A stretch of 46,969 nt of DNA, from NCBI GenBank assembly GCA_022560875.1, contig JADFSH010000013.1:1-46969 (forward strand). The letters run 5' to 3'. Each line of letters opens with the position of its first letter. The stretch's first letter is position 1. Below the pieces are notes generated by a model that saw only the letters and a list, made by a program, of their open reading frames with translations, made no database searches and was not told the origin of the DNA. The DNA is from Planctomycetota bacterium (GTDB taxonomy: Bacteria > Planctomycetota > Phycisphaerae > Phycisphaerales > SM1A02). The translations under genes were made by a program, and so were the position numbers. Shown in pieces: positions 24,760-33,419 of this stretch.

Positions 24760-25431
24760 TCAATAAGGCAAATCCAGCAACTGTTCCTGGAGTTGGGCGA
24801 CAGAGAAAAATCGCCCCGGACTGGCGGTATTTTCCGTCAGATCTCGATGGAGATACACTTGGTTGGCGGGAATCTTCATCTCTATCTGGAGTCTCTGGAT
24901 CAGGTTGATAAGCTGGGCTATTTGGGCATTAGTAAAGGGTCGTCGGTTTCCATTACCGATCAGGCAGATCCCAATGGACCGCTGGTTGTGAAGGTTTCCA
25001 GAAGGGCCGGCGACATGAGCACCGGGGAGTTGCTGATCCCATCGGTAGCCCATGTGGATAACGCCATCGCCGAGGCCATTGCCATTGCCGATCAGAAAGT
25101 GGTAGCCGAGACCCCTCAGTCCGAGGCTGAGGTGCAGCCGGTTGATGGATTCGAGATCACCCGCCGGCTCGCCGGAATGATGAATGACAATTCCCGTCCA
25201 GCGTTTTCTATCGAGGGAAGTGCTGATCTGGAAGACCGGGTCGTAGGCAGGCTGAGTGCCGAGCGTGCCGATATTCGTCGCAATCAGGAAACCACCCCCG
25301 GGATACGCGCTTTCCTGCAGGGTCAGAAGCCCCGTTACCATTGTCATCGCCACAAAAAAGGATAACCAGACGATTTTGGTACGCCGGGTGGGGCGGTTGA
25401 TACGGGATGGAGCGATCCGTGCTCTACTCAC
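24760..25431 (-). CDS. N-acetylmuramoyl-L-alanine amidase-like protein, zinc ligand replaced
   Basis: A 223-residue protein with an N-terminal membrane anchor (VWLSFFVAMTMVTGLLTL) and an amidase_2/PGRP-type domain. IVIHHSGEPAG carries the first zinc His (His84), GLGYHFLIGNG carries the family Tyr110, and QVYLHRDLT carries His195. The third ligand, usually Cys or Asp in TxCPG, is Ser204 here (NTASPGRFF). Peptidoglycan amidases cleave the bond between MurNAc and L-Ala in the periplasm. With the ligand changed it could be inactive and bind cell-wall peptides instead. Start is GTG at 25431, with GCAGG upstream. Neighbouring lipoprotein genes suggest an envelope role. Confidence 0.85.
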   Translation of the reverse strand: MSRARIAPSRINRPTRRTKIVWLSFFVAMTMVTGLLTLQESAYPGGGFLIATNIGTLGTQPAYDPVFQISTSLDRKRWTGIVIHHSGEPAGDLESINRLHLSLGLRGLGYHFLIGNGNGLGDGVIHMGYRWDQQLPGAHVAGPSGNLHNQRSIGICLIGNGNRRPFTNAQIAQLINLIQRLQIEMKIPANQVYLHRDLTENTASPGRFFSVAQLQEQLLDLPY

Positions 25432-25581
25432 TTGATAAGCCTGCGACGTTACTTGATCTATCGGATCAAACCACGGGCAGAGCTTGACAAAGTAAGTTTC
25501 TCCACGTCATTGACCGGGGTCGTTTCCTATCGGACTCGGGTGGAGCGAGGGCTTGTCGGGAGTTCCTGGTTAGCGGTGCGA

Positions 25582-25788
25582 TCATTGTTTTTGCGACAGC
25601 CGCGCTCGCAACGCCGGTTGCGGCGTTCCGAAGACGTCCGGCTCGGTTCGCGGCTTGTACTGCCCGCGCATGCGGTCGTAGGTATCGAATTGCGTGGTAT
25701 TGGTTTTTTGACCCACAAAAAGAGCTTTGCCGCATCCGACGAGGGTGGCGGAAGTCAGTATCAGCACTGTCGCAAGCAGTCGTCGCAT
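25582..25788 (-). CDS. Small lipoprotein
   Basis: A 68-residue lipoprotein. The ATG at 25788 gives MRRLLATVLILTSATLVGC, a textbook lipoprotein signal peptide, followed by a polar tail (GQKTNTTQFDTYDRMRGQYK). A longer frame from a GTG at 25836 exists and would overlap the stop of the upstream lipoprotein gene (GTGA). TATACT at about -10 upstream of the ATG (25796-25801) may be a promoter. Function unknown. It belongs to a minus-strand series of envelope genes from 27330 down to 25582. Confidence 0.65.
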   Translation of the reverse strand: MRRLLATVLILTSATLVGCGKALFVGQKTNTTQFDTYDRMRGQYKPRTEPDVFGTPQPALRARLSQKQ

Positions 25789-25832
25789 GGCAATAGTATA
25801 CAGAGCAGGGGTGATATATCTCGGGAGGTATT

Positions 25833-26456
25833 TCACTGCAGCTTGATCTCACGTTCGGTGGAATGTTCCAGGCCGGTGTGGCCATCCTTGAAGATCACGC
25901 GAACCAAGCAGGTCTGACCGCTGTTTTCGGGAGACAACTGGATCGGGAGTTCGATCGTGTAATGCATGCCGGAAAAGCCAGATCGGTAGGCGGCTCGTAG
26001 GGGGCCGGGTTTCAGCGTGAAACGACCGATGGTAATCGCATCTCTATCAGCAGGAAGTATGGCGGCATGCACGGTCAAGGTTCCGACCAGTTGCACGAAG
26101 CGGCCGAATCCATCCTCTGGATCAACGTATATCAGAAGCGTTTCCGAGCGACCATCGTCATCATCGTCACGGGCATGGCTGAGTCGTCCGATGGTGAGTC
26201 TCGCCACCCGGGGGGTGTTTTCCCTGATTTCCACGGGAAGCGAATCAAATCCAGCGCTCTGGCGTTTGAGTTCAGCTTCCAGTTCGGTGGTGCGGAGCGA
26301 CATCTGAAGATTCATCTTCTCCAGATCCAGCACCTTGCGCCTCAACGCATCGGCCTCGTCGGACGTCAAGCTGCTCCCGCAGCCGGACAGCGAAATCATC
26401 GCCAGGGCGAAAGTGGGCGTCATCAGTCGGATAAGGAATTTGCAGGAGATGGTCAT
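25833..26456 (-). CDS. Lipoprotein with coiled coil and beta domain
   Basis: A 207-residue lipoprotein. The signal peptide ends in MISLSGC (Cys26). Residues 30-70 form a coiled coil (ALRRKVLDLEKMNLQMSLRT, then TELEAELKRQS). The remainder is beta-rich (PRVARLTIGRLSHARDDDDD, then LLIYVDPEDGFGRFVQLVGT and HYTIELPIQLSPENSGQTCL), reminiscent of an immunoglobulin-like or jelly-roll domain. A central Asp5 stretch may bind calcium. Its start lies one base beyond the stop of the TPR gene upstream, and its stop overlaps the region before the small lipoprotein, so all three are probably one operon. Function unknown. Confidence 0.72.
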   Translation of the reverse strand: MTISCKFLIRLMTPTFALAMISLSGCGSSLTSDEADALRRKVLDLEKMNLQMSLRTTELEAELKRQSAGFDSLPVEIRENTPRVARLTIGRLSHARDDDDDGRSETLLIYVDPEDGFGRFVQLVGTLTVHAAILPADRDAITIGRFTLKPGPLRAAYRSGFSGMHYTIELPIQLSPENSGQTCLVRVIFKDGHTGLEHSTEREIKLQ

Positions 26457-26457
26457 G

Positions 26458-27330
26458 TCAAAATTCTATCGGCTGGAACCTGCAACTGGGCAGTTCGAGG
26501 TCGAGAAGACGCTGAATTGGAGGTGGGGGTTCGGAAAGTAACGCGCCACCCACGGGGTTTGCTTCAAAACTACGCAACATCGAGGCAATGCGCAGGGTTT
26601 CGATGGTTTTCAGGTCATCAGATCCGTTTTCCACCAGGCGGATCTCATGAAGCTGTTGATACAGCAGGGCCGCTTCGGTGATTTGACCTTGGTGAAGACG
26701 CACAACGGCCAGATTCTGTCGTGTGCGTATCGAATAAGGATGTTTGATACTGAACGTTCTATCGAACAGATCCAATGCGCTCTGGCATTGAACCGCCGCA
26801 TCATCAAGTCGCCTCAGCTTCAGATACGACTCGGCGATCCTGATTCGGATGGCACTTTCCACCACGGGATGGAGATCGATAGCGGCATCAAGATCCGCGA
26901 TGGCCCCATGCAAGATCGATTCGAGCGATGTCGTCGCCCCGGGTTCTATGGCAAGAAGTCGCGCAGCCAGAAAATCATTGACGAGGGAAGACCACTCGGC
27001 CTTTCTCAGTTGATCGGTATTCGCCACTGGGGGGGGCGGAATCGACTTATTTTCCGTGGTGATAAGGCCTGCAGTTTCGTCGTTGGCTTCCTGCATGGCC
27101 AGTTGCATGGCATTGACGATTTCCTGCTGGCGTGACGATTGAAGTTTTCGGCCTTCCTCGACGGCTTTTTTAGCGACGCGGCTCGCCATCCACAAGCCGG
27201 CCCCCATGAGCAGAACAATTATTGCGCACCCCAGGATCACGGGGAGAAGCGAACTCCCACGGCGATGGCGAAATCGATATGAAGAGCGTTTCTTCCGGGT
27301 TCTGCAAGGGTGGGGAATCATCCTGAACAT
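26458..27330 (-). CDS. Membrane-anchored TPR-like protein
   Basis: A 290-residue protein with a basic N-terminus (TRKKRSSYRFRHRRGSSL), one membrane helix (LPVILGCAIIVLLMGAGLWM), a helical linker, and a C-terminal TPR-like array from about residue 140 (IADLDAAIDLHPVVESAIRI, then RIAESYLKLRRLDDAAVQCQ and LAVVRLHQGQITEAALLYQQ). The basic start before the helix predicts Nin-Cout topology with the repeats outside the cytoplasm. ATG at 27330 was chosen over an upstream TTG start. An ATG three codons later (27321) is possible. It heads the operon with the two lipoproteins below it. Confidence 0.7.
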   Translation of the reverse strand: MFRMIPHPCRTRKKRSSYRFRHRRGSSLLPVILGCAIIVLLMGAGLWMASRVAKKAVEEGRKLQSSRQQEIVNAMQLAMQEANDETAGLITTENKSIPPPPVANTDQLRKAEWSSLVNDFLAARLLAIEPGATTSLESILHGAIADLDAAIDLHPVVESAIRIRIAESYLKLRRLDDAAVQCQSALDLFDRTFSIKHPYSIRTRQNLAVVRLHQGQITEAALLYQQLHEIRLVENGSDDLKTIETLRIASMLRSFEANPVGGALLSEPPPPIQRLLDLELPSCRFQPIEF

Positions 27331-27435
27331 ACCAATTGCTCTGACCACTGATTCGTTCCTTAGCCTAGCCGTCAAGCCTGACCACGGCTACTGATTTGGG
27401 GTTGAGATACGTTGCCGGGGAAAGAAAAATAGGCA

Positions 27436-27465
27436 AAGAAAAAGCCGCTCCCAAAGCTCGCGGCT
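27436..27465 (-). terminator. Intrinsic terminator downstream of clpP
   Basis: AGCCGC (27443-27448) pairs with GCGGCT (27460-27465) around an 11-nt loop. On the minus strand the stem is followed by TTTTTCTTT. It lies 40 nt past the stop of the ClpP gene at 27505 and is correctly oriented to terminate the clpP transcript. Confidence 0.8.
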
Positions 27466-27504
27466 CAACCCCTGCTAGCCCTGAATTTCAGTGATATCTG
27501 AGGA

Positions 27505-28110
27505 TTACTTGGTCTTTTCAGGAAGACGCTCGAGGATTTCATCGCACAACCCGTAATCAACCATTTCATTCGCTTCGAGCCATTTGTTGCGTTCACAGTC
27601 TTTGGCGATGGTTTCCAGGCTCTGGCCGGTGGCTTCAGAGTAGATCCGATAGATGGCGTCACGGATGCGGAGCATTTCGCGGGCCTCGATTTCCAGATCG
27701 GTGGCCTGGCCTTCAATAACGCCGGTCATCAGAGGCTGGTGCATGAGGTTGCGGGCATAAGGCAACGTATATCGCTTGCCCTTGGTGCCCGAGGAGGCGA
27801 TGACGGAGCCCATGGATGCGGCTTGGCCGATGATGTAGGTGCATACATCGGGTGGAATAAAACGCATCGTGTCCACAATACCCATCCCTGAGGTGACGGA
27901 GCCGCCGGGACTGTTGATATAAAGGCTGACGTCTGCCTTGGAGTCATCATTGGCGAGGTAGAGCAGTTGGGCGACGACGAGATTGGCGACTTCATCGTTC
28001 ACCGGACCGCCAACAAAGATGATCCGATCCGTCAAGAGACGCGAAAAGATGTCGTAAGCACGTTCGCCGCGACCGGTCTTTTCTATCACGATGGGAACAA
28101 GCGTTGACAT
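27505..28110 (-). CDS. clpP: ATP-dependent Clp protease proteolytic subunit, paralogue 1
   Basis: A 201-residue serine peptidase that forms tetradecameric rings and degrades proteins unfolded by ClpX/ClpA. The catalytic triad is complete: Ser99 (GQAASMGSVI), His124 (NLMHQPL) and Asp171 (AKDCERNKW). YINSPGGSV provides the oxyanion region. The N-terminus (TLVPIVIEKTGRGERAYDIF) is the standard axial-loop start. ATG at 28110. A second clpP lies 77 nt upstream on the same strand, and an intrinsic terminator follows. No clpX adjoins. Tandem, divergent ClpPs suggest a mixed or specialised ring. Confidence 0.95.
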   Translation of the reverse strand: MSTLVPIVIEKTGRGERAYDIFSRLLTDRIIFVGGPVNDEVANLVVAQLLYLANDDSKADVSLYINSPGGSVTSGMGIVDTMRFIPPDVCTYIIGQAASMGSVIASSGTKGKRYTLPYARNLMHQPLMTGVIEGQATDLEIEAREMLRIRDAIYRIYSEATGQSLETIAKDCERNKWLEANEMVDYGLCDEILERLPEKTK

Positions 28111-28187
28111 GATCTACCTAAGACTCTCTTACAGGTGAAGTTTCAAGAAACATCAAGATTACGGTTCATCAGATCGGGACCAATCGT

Positions 28188-28865
28188 TCAGTCCGTTTTC
28201 TTTTCCTTCTTGTCCTTGTCGGGAGTAAAGACCTCATCGACCAGGCCATAGTCCTTGGCTTCCCACGCGTCGAAGTACTTGTCGCGTTCCCCGTCCTTGG
28301 TGACCTGCTCAACATCCTGGCCCGTGTGATGGGCGATGATCTCGTTGAGGGTTTTCTTGGCTTTGAGAATCTGTTCGGCCTGGATCTGAATGTCCGTGGT
28401 CTGCCCGGTCATCCCGCCGTAGGGCTGGTGGATCATCACCTTGGCATGGGGCAGGATATGTCGCTTGCCGGACGTTCCCGCGCTCAACAGCACCGCCCCT
28501 CCGGAATAGGCCCTGCCGATGCAGAAGGTCGCCACCTCGGAAGAAATGAACTGCATGGTGTCATAGAGCGCCAGCGTGTCATCCACCGACCCTCCGGGAC
28601 TGTTTATGTAGAAGTTGATTTCCTGGCCGCGCTTCTCGTTTTCCAGATACAGCATCTGCATCATGACCCTTGCGGAGGAAACGGAGTTGATTTCCCCGAC
28701 GAGAAAAACCACCCGATTTTCGAGCATCAGCTCGTCAAGCGTCATCTCGCGCGTACGCTGATACTGCACCGCGGCGATTGGATCAGGGATATGCGGTCCC
28801 ATAACCGATCCGGAGATCGGGGTCATTATATTCCTCATTAAGTCGGACATTCCGTAGTTCGTCAT
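28188..28865 (-). CDS. clpP: ATP-dependent Clp protease proteolytic subunit, paralogue 2
   Basis: A 225-residue ClpP homologue with a longer N-terminus and a charged C-terminus (KDKKEKK). Triad residues are Ser121 in GRAYSGGAVLL (where the usual ASMG reads YSGG), His146 in MIHQPYGG, and Asp191 in TKDGERDKY. YINSPGGSVDD and the handle helix (AEQILKAKKTLNEIIAHH) are intact. Start ATG 28865 was chosen. An in-frame TTG at 28925 could add 20 residues. In organisms with two ClpPs the pair may form hetero-oligomeric rings. The altered residue next to the active Ser makes substrate preference differ from paralogue 1 in principle. Confidence 0.93.
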   Translation of the reverse strand: MTNYGMSDLMRNIMTPISGSVMGPHIPDPIAAVQYQRTREMTLDELMLENRVVFLVGEINSVSSARVMMQMLYLENEKRGQEINFYINSPGGSVDDTLALYDTMQFISSEVATFCIGRAYSGGAVLLSAGTSGKRHILPHAKVMIHQPYGGMTGQTTDIQIQAEQILKAKKTLNEIIAHHTGQDVEQVTKDGERDKYFDAWEAKDYGLVDEVFTPDKDKKEKKTD

Positions 28866-28973
28866 GTTTTCCGCGGTCCTTGCAGGTTTGACGCCATCAT
28901 CGGCTCGCTCATTGTATCGGCACAAAATGTGCGATTCTAGTTTCGAAAACGGGGATTACAGTTTCAAAATGGG

Positions 28974-30641
28974 TTATAGATCCTGATGTATCTCGACGTG
29001 AGGCAGTGGTGAGGGCTGTCTCGTGTCATCAGGATCCAGACCGTCCCGGTCGGTGGGCAAGGTGAGGATAAAGCTTGCGCCATGACCAAGCTGCGTCTCA
29101 AGGCGAATCGTGCCGTGATGATCATGAATGATCTTTCTGGTCACGGCGAGACCAAGACCCGTGCCCCGCTGGCCTTTGGTGGATGAGAAGGCTTCAAATA
29201 TTTGTTTGCGCAAGGTTGGGTCGATACCGGGGCCGTTATCGATGACAGCAATTTCAGCTTCCCTGGTCGGGGTCAAGTATCGCGTTCGCACCGTGATAAT
29301 CCCCCTTTTGGCAGATACGGCCTCGATCGCATTAAACAGCAGGTTCATCAAGGCTTGGTGCATGGCCCCAGCGTCGGCAGGAATCGGCGGCATGTCATCG
29401 GCCAGTTCAAGATTGAGTTTGACCCGCTTGCGGGCACACTGGGGCTGAATCAGCTCAGTAACTTCTTCTATCACCTGATGGAGTGAAATCAGCTCAATAT
29501 CGAGTGTCTGAGGCTTCGAGTACGCAAGCATATTGAGCGTCAACGCGAAGATACGATCGAGGTTTCGGTTGAGGATCGGCCAGCCTTCCTTAGCCATGTC
29601 CAGGTTATTACGGTTCAGGGCGAGTTCGACCGCATCCGCCCCTCCCCGCAGGCTCTGAAGGATGTTCTTGATCGAATGGCTCAATGACGCGACGGTCTGC
29701 CCGACCGTGGCCAGACGCTCGTTATGCACTTTTGAGGTGAGCAACTCCGCGTTGAGCAGGGCCAGCCCCGTGTGCTGCCCGAACACGTTCATCAATTGAA
29801 GCTGTGCTTCCGTATACGTGAAATCAACTTTCGATGACTCGATATAGATCGCGCCATAAATGCGCTCACCGGTGCGAATCGGTACGCAAAGCACCGAATA
29901 TACTGAAAAATCCTGACCCGCACCCGAGGCATAGCGCGGGTCCGACCGCGCGGCTTTCGCCAGGACGCCCTCGCCTTTCTCCAGGGCATGGGCAAGAACC
30001 ACTCGACTGGCGGGGATGACGTCTTCTTCAGTATGGATATCGGTGGAAGGGCGTTTTACCACGACGGGCTCAAGCTGGTCGATTTCACTGCCGAGTAGGA
30101 TCAGACCGCGATCGGGTTGAAATTCCTCGAGGCAGAGGTCCATGACTTTTTGGAGCAGTTCCTCACGCTGAAAGGTCGGGCCGGTCAAGGCGATGAGCCG
30201 GTAAATCATGTTCAGGTGATCAATCGCGGCCGCAAGGGGATCGATCGCGTTCAGAAAAGTGCCTTCACTGCTTTGGTCCACCGTGGACAGGATCGAAATA
30301 TCTGTTGCATCCTCGTCGAGCAGGCTCATGCGACTGAGAGATCGGTTCTCACCGATTTGTTCGAGCACCGCGACCATCGTTCCACAACGGATTCGATCAC
30401 CCGGCTTCAACTCGGTTCGATCGACGATCATGCGCCCGTTGACGTAGGTGCCATTGGCGGAATCAAGATCGTTGATGAACCATTTGCCCTGGTCGGGGGT
30501 AAGTTCTGCATGGCGACGACTGATCGTATCATCGGTAAAGGGAAGAGCTTCCGTGGAGCGACCGATGAGCTGTGGTTCATGGGCCGGCAGCTCGAATTTT
30601 TTCCCCCGGTCACCTCCTTCGATGATGTGCATCAAAAGCAC
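28974..30641 (-). CDS. Histidine kinase with FHA and GAF domains
   Basis: A 555-residue soluble signalling protein. Residues 20-90 form an FHA domain (LIGRSTEALPFTDDTISRRH, then DLDSANGTYVNGR), which binds phosphothreonine. Residues 150-300 form a GAF domain. The kinase core has the H box VASLSHSIKNILQSL (His322), the N box NLLFNAIEAV, G1 DNGPGID and G2 RGTGLGLAV. No membrane helix, no receiver domain. A response regulator is not adjacent. GTG at 30641 is favoured because AAGGA lies 8 nt upstream. An ATG three codons inside is possible. The FHA domain could dock onto one of the Ser/Thr kinases encoded nearby, linking the two kinds of phosphorylation. Confidence 0.92.
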   Translation of the reverse strand: MLLMHIIEGGDRGKKFELPAHEPQLIGRSTEALPFTDDTISRRHAELTPDQGKWFINDLDSANGTYVNGRMIVDRTELKPGDRIRCGTMVAVLEQIGENRSLSRMSLLDEDATDISILSTVDQSSEGTFLNAIDPLAAAIDHLNMIYRLIALTGPTFQREELLQKVMDLCLEEFQPDRGLILLGSEIDQLEPVVVKRPSTDIHTEEDVIPASRVVLAHALEKGEGVLAKAARSDPRYASGAGQDFSVYSVLCVPIRTGERIYGAIYIESSKVDFTYTEAQLQLMNVFGQHTGLALLNAELLTSKVHNERLATVGQTVASLSHSIKNILQSLRGGADAVELALNRNNLDMAKEGWPILNRNLDRIFALTLNMLAYSKPQTLDIELISLHQVIEEVTELIQPQCARKRVKLNLELADDMPPIPADAGAMHQALMNLLFNAIEAVSAKRGIITVRTRYLTPTREAEIAVIDNGPGIDPTLRKQIFEAFSSTKGQRGTGLGLAVTRKIIHDHHGTIRLETQLGHGASFILTLPTDRDGLDPDDTRQPSPLPHVEIHQDL

Positions 30642-30716
30642 GTATCAATTCCTTGTTCAGACTCGTCGTATCGTGAGCTTGGGCCATCCGCCTTGAGCCT
30701 GTCGAAATGAGGCCCG

Positions 30717-30740
30717 CCACCAGCCTATCCGGCTAGGTGG
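30717..30740. other. Bulged 9-bp hairpin in the holA-kinase intergenic region
   Basis: CCACC-AGCC (30717-30725) pairs with GGCT-A-GGTGG (30731-30740) around TATCC with a single bulged A. It lies in the 260-nt gap between the divergent histidine kinase and holA. No T-run follows on either strand. A short CTTGAGCCTGTCGAA phrase precedes it at 30692-30706, resembling a widespread intergenic word. Role unknown. Confidence 0.4.
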
Positions 30741-30901
30741 TCCCGGTCCGAGCAACTTCCCGACTTCCTGAAACCTTGCCCCTTTCCGGACATGTAGTCA
30801 TACGTCGGCCAGCCGGTCGCCGTTCCGGCATAGAACCGGGAAATGATGTCCCGGACAGGTCGGCACACCGTTTTCTGGTCCGGGTGTATGATGCGCGACA
30901 A

Positions 30902-31960
30902 ATGGCCAGACCCGCGAAAGGTAAATCCGCCCCGCCTCCCGACCCAGTTGCATCCATGAGAATTGTGGTTCTGTACGGCGCAGACTCCCTCCGGAAACGG
31001 GACTGGACGGGCCGTTTTATTGATGTCATGACCGAGGCCTTTGGCGAGATCCAGCGATTCGATTTCGACGGGGCCACAATTGAGCCAGCCGTCATTCTTG
31101 ATGAACTGAGAAGTTACGGCCTGCTCCAGCAGCACAAGCTCGTGGTACTGGAGAATGCCGATCAGTTTCTCGTCTTGAAGGAGGACGAGGATTCGGTTCC
31201 CGCCGGCGGGAGACGCCGCACGGCCCGACAACTCATGGAAGCTTACGCCGCCTCGCCGGTCGAGGACGCCACCCTTCTCATGAAGGCGGATTCCTGGCGA
31301 AAAAGCAAGCTGACCGAGCTCGTGATGAAGGTCGGCGCTGTCGTTCGCTTCGATCCCCCCAAGGATAGTGAAGCGGTGGATTGGGTCGTGGGAGAGGGCG
31401 CGCAGAGACATGATGTGAAAATCAATCGGAACGCGGCTCAACTGCTCGTCGAAAGACTCGGCTCCGGCCTCGACCGTCTGGACATGGAACTTGCCAAGCT
31501 CGCATCCTTTGTCGGGCCGGGGAAGACTGTCAAGCGGGAGCTGGTGGTGGATATGGTCGGCATGAGCCGCGAGGAGGAGGCGTGGATCCTTCAGGAGGCG
31601 ATGGCGACGGGCGATGCGGATGCCGCGTTGAGCAAGTTGCGCGAGTTGATGGATGTCTCGCGACATAACGAAGTGCCTTTGATGTGGGGAGTCATTGACT
31701 TGACCCGGAAGCTGTATGCCTCTTCCAAGCTGATGCGACAGGGGATGGACGATTACACTGTCGCCCAACAGATCGGGCTCTGGGGTGAGTCGCGTGGGCC
31801 CATCCTTCGGGCGGCAAAAAAAATCGATTCCCACCAACTCGCGCAACTTCTGCGTAATGCGGTGATGACGGACAAAAAAAACAAGTCGGGGATGGCAAAC
31901 CCGCGTCGAAGTCTTGAAGTGCTCACTATGCACATAGCCGATACCATAGGTTCGAACTGA
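30902..31960 (+). CDS. holA: DNA polymerase III delta subunit
   Basis: A 352-residue clamp-loader subunit that opens the beta sliding clamp during replication. Family features are MRIVVLYGADSLRKRDW at the start of domain 1, LRSYGLLQQHKLVVLENADQ, LLMKADSWRKSKLTELV, and the helical domain 3 motif EVPLMWGVIDLTRKLYAS ending in LRNAVMTDKKNK. The fold is AAA+-like without ATP binding, as expected for delta. ATG at 30902 is used. A later ATG (residue 19) also gives a complete protein. Transcribed divergently from the histidine kinase and followed by a lipoprotein gene 76 nt downstream. Confidence 0.9.
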   Translation: MARPAKGKSAPPPDPVASMRIVVLYGADSLRKRDWTGRFIDVMTEAFGEIQRFDFDGATIEPAVILDELRSYGLLQQHKLVVLENADQFLVLKEDEDSVPAGGRRRTARQLMEAYAASPVEDATLLMKADSWRKSKLTELVMKVGAVVRFDPPKDSEAVDWVVGEGAQRHDVKINRNAAQLLVERLGSGLDRLDMELAKLASFVGPGKTVKRELVVDMVGMSREEEAWILQEAMATGDADAALSKLRELMDVSRHNEVPLMWGVIDLTRKLYASSKLMRQGMDDYTVAQQIGLWGESRGPILRAAKKIDSHQLAQLLRNAVMTDKKNKSGMANPRRSLEVLTMHIADTIGSN

Positions 31961-32036
31961 GTGGCATTCGGGAGTTCAAGTTTGACGTGCGTGAAGGCCA
32001 GGATGGCCGAAAGACTTGCAGGAGGCACCCCCGCGC

Positions 32037-33320
32037 ATGAGACAGGGTTCTGGGCTAATTCACCTTCGGACATTCACGCCGGCAATTCTTGCGCTGATGG
32101 TTTCGGGGTTGAGCGCTTGTGAATCACCCCACGCGACGATAGGCGATGGGATTACGCTCAACGCGAAGCCCGAGGAGCAAGTCGGGGATGTCCGACCGTT
32201 CGATCCCCAGGGGCGAGATCGCCTGTCACAGGCCCAGCGCGATGTTGATCAGTATCTCAAGCAGCGTCAAGAGAAGGGGTCGGGGCTGCGTTGGAGTGAT
32301 GAGCCAGCTGAAATCGCTCAGTCAGCCGGCCAGCAAAACCCCAATCTCCGAAAAAGAGTCATTTTCAATGATGGTACGAGTTCCGATCGGATGGTTGCGC
32401 GGCGGAATAGACGATCCAGACGCGGCGCTGGGCGTGACGCCGAATCTTTCGAGCCTGCCACGCTGTTGCGTGATCCGGCCCGACCGCCGGATGTAAACGA
32501 ATTCGACAGGGTAGAGGTAAATTGGGAATTTCCCGATGGGGCCGAGTATCCGAGGGCCGACTATCCGGGGGCGGGGGTGGATCTTGCTTCGGATCGACTC
32601 CGCCAACTCATGGTGGATCTTCGTCGCGAGCTGTATATCGAGGGTGCCCACAGTGATCATCCACTCAAGCAGTTGCTTCCCATCGCGGCGATGGTGATGG
32701 TCGATCCTGATGCGAAGCTGAATCCCGATGCGGTGCCTGACCTGACGACCACGGAACGTGAATTGCTCGGGGCGTTGCAGGTGTTTTTTCAAAATCTCAG
32801 CCGGCAACTGGATGACAACGTGGATGTCGAGGAGGCCATCGCCCAGGGTATTGCCGAATTGCGTGATGCGATCACCAAGGAGCCGCAGCTTCAGTTCCCC
32901 ACCCTTGCCCTGTGCTACAAGGTCGATGGGTTCGGCAAGTACAAGCAATTCGATCATTACCGTTACCTCGCCCATACCGAGCAGCAGGTGATCGTGTATG
33001 TCGAGATCGAAGATTTCAGCAGTAAACTCAACGAGAACGGCGAATGGGTGACCCAGCTCGCCCAGCAGGTCACGATCTATTCCGACCGCGATGGGATCCC
33101 CGTGTGGCGCAGCGGCGACATGCAGGTCGCCACCGACCGATCCCGGAAGAAGCGCCACGATTTTTTCCTGCTCCAGATCATCACCATCCCCAAGGCTCTC
33201 TCCGTGGGCAAGTATCACCTGAAAGTGCATGTGCGGGATGAACTGAGCGGAGCGGAAGCGGAAGACGCGATCGAATTCGAAATGGTCGCCGATCCGAAGC
33301 TGGCGGTGAGGATGCCGTAG
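32037..33320 (+). CDS. Large lipoprotein of unknown function
   Basis: A 427-residue exported lipoprotein. The ATG at 32037 is preceded by AGGAGG, and the signal peptide ends at SGLSAC (Cys28). Residues 30-160 are polar and probably flexible, including an Arg-rich patch (MVARRNRRSRRGAGRD). Residues 180-427 form an ordered domain with helices (SDRLRQLMVDLRRELYIEGA, then LLGALQVFFQNLSRQLDDNV) and a C-terminal beta-rich part (QQVIVYVEIEDFSSKLNENG, WVTQLAQQVTIYSDRDGIPV). Comparable proteins occur in planctomycetes, but no function is known to me. The gene probably shares a promoter with holA. It is convergent with sucD. Confidence 0.78.
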   Translation: MRQGSGLIHLRTFTPAILALMVSGLSACESPHATIGDGITLNAKPEEQVGDVRPFDPQGRDRLSQAQRDVDQYLKQRQEKGSGLRWSDEPAEIAQSAGQQNPNLRKRVIFNDGTSSDRMVARRNRRSRRGAGRDAESFEPATLLRDPARPPDVNEFDRVEVNWEFPDGAEYPRADYPGAGVDLASDRLRQLMVDLRRELYIEGAHSDHPLKQLLPIAAMVMVDPDAKLNPDAVPDLTTTERELLGALQVFFQNLSRQLDDNVDVEEAIAQGIAELRDAITKEPQLQFPTLALCYKVDGFGKYKQFDHYRYLAHTEQQVIVYVEIEDFSSKLNENGEWVTQLAQQVTIYSDRDGIPVWRSGDMQVATDRSRKKRHDFFLLQIITIPKALSVGKYHLKVHVRDELSGAEAEDAIEFEMVADPKLAVRMP

Positions 33321-33419
33321 GAAGGCATTGAGAATCAAGGGGGAGACATATTACTGATGCACGTTTAGCGGCGGGATTTGTCCTACATTGATGAGTGTGT
33401 CATTCAAACGTCAATATTG

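Noticed and set aside
30692-30706. CTTGAGCCTGTCGAA phrase resembling a widespread intergenic word
   Set aside because: Too short to call a repeat without a second copy in the window.
30725-31933. Long minus-strand frame of about 400 codons
   Set aside because: It lies antisense to holA, whose plus-strand product matches DNA polymerase III delta throughout. The antisense product has shadow-like His/Arg-rich composition.
32322-33338. Long minus-strand frame opposite the lipoprotein gene
   Set aside because: Antisense shadow. The plus-strand frame has a lipobox, a strong ribosome site and protein-like composition.
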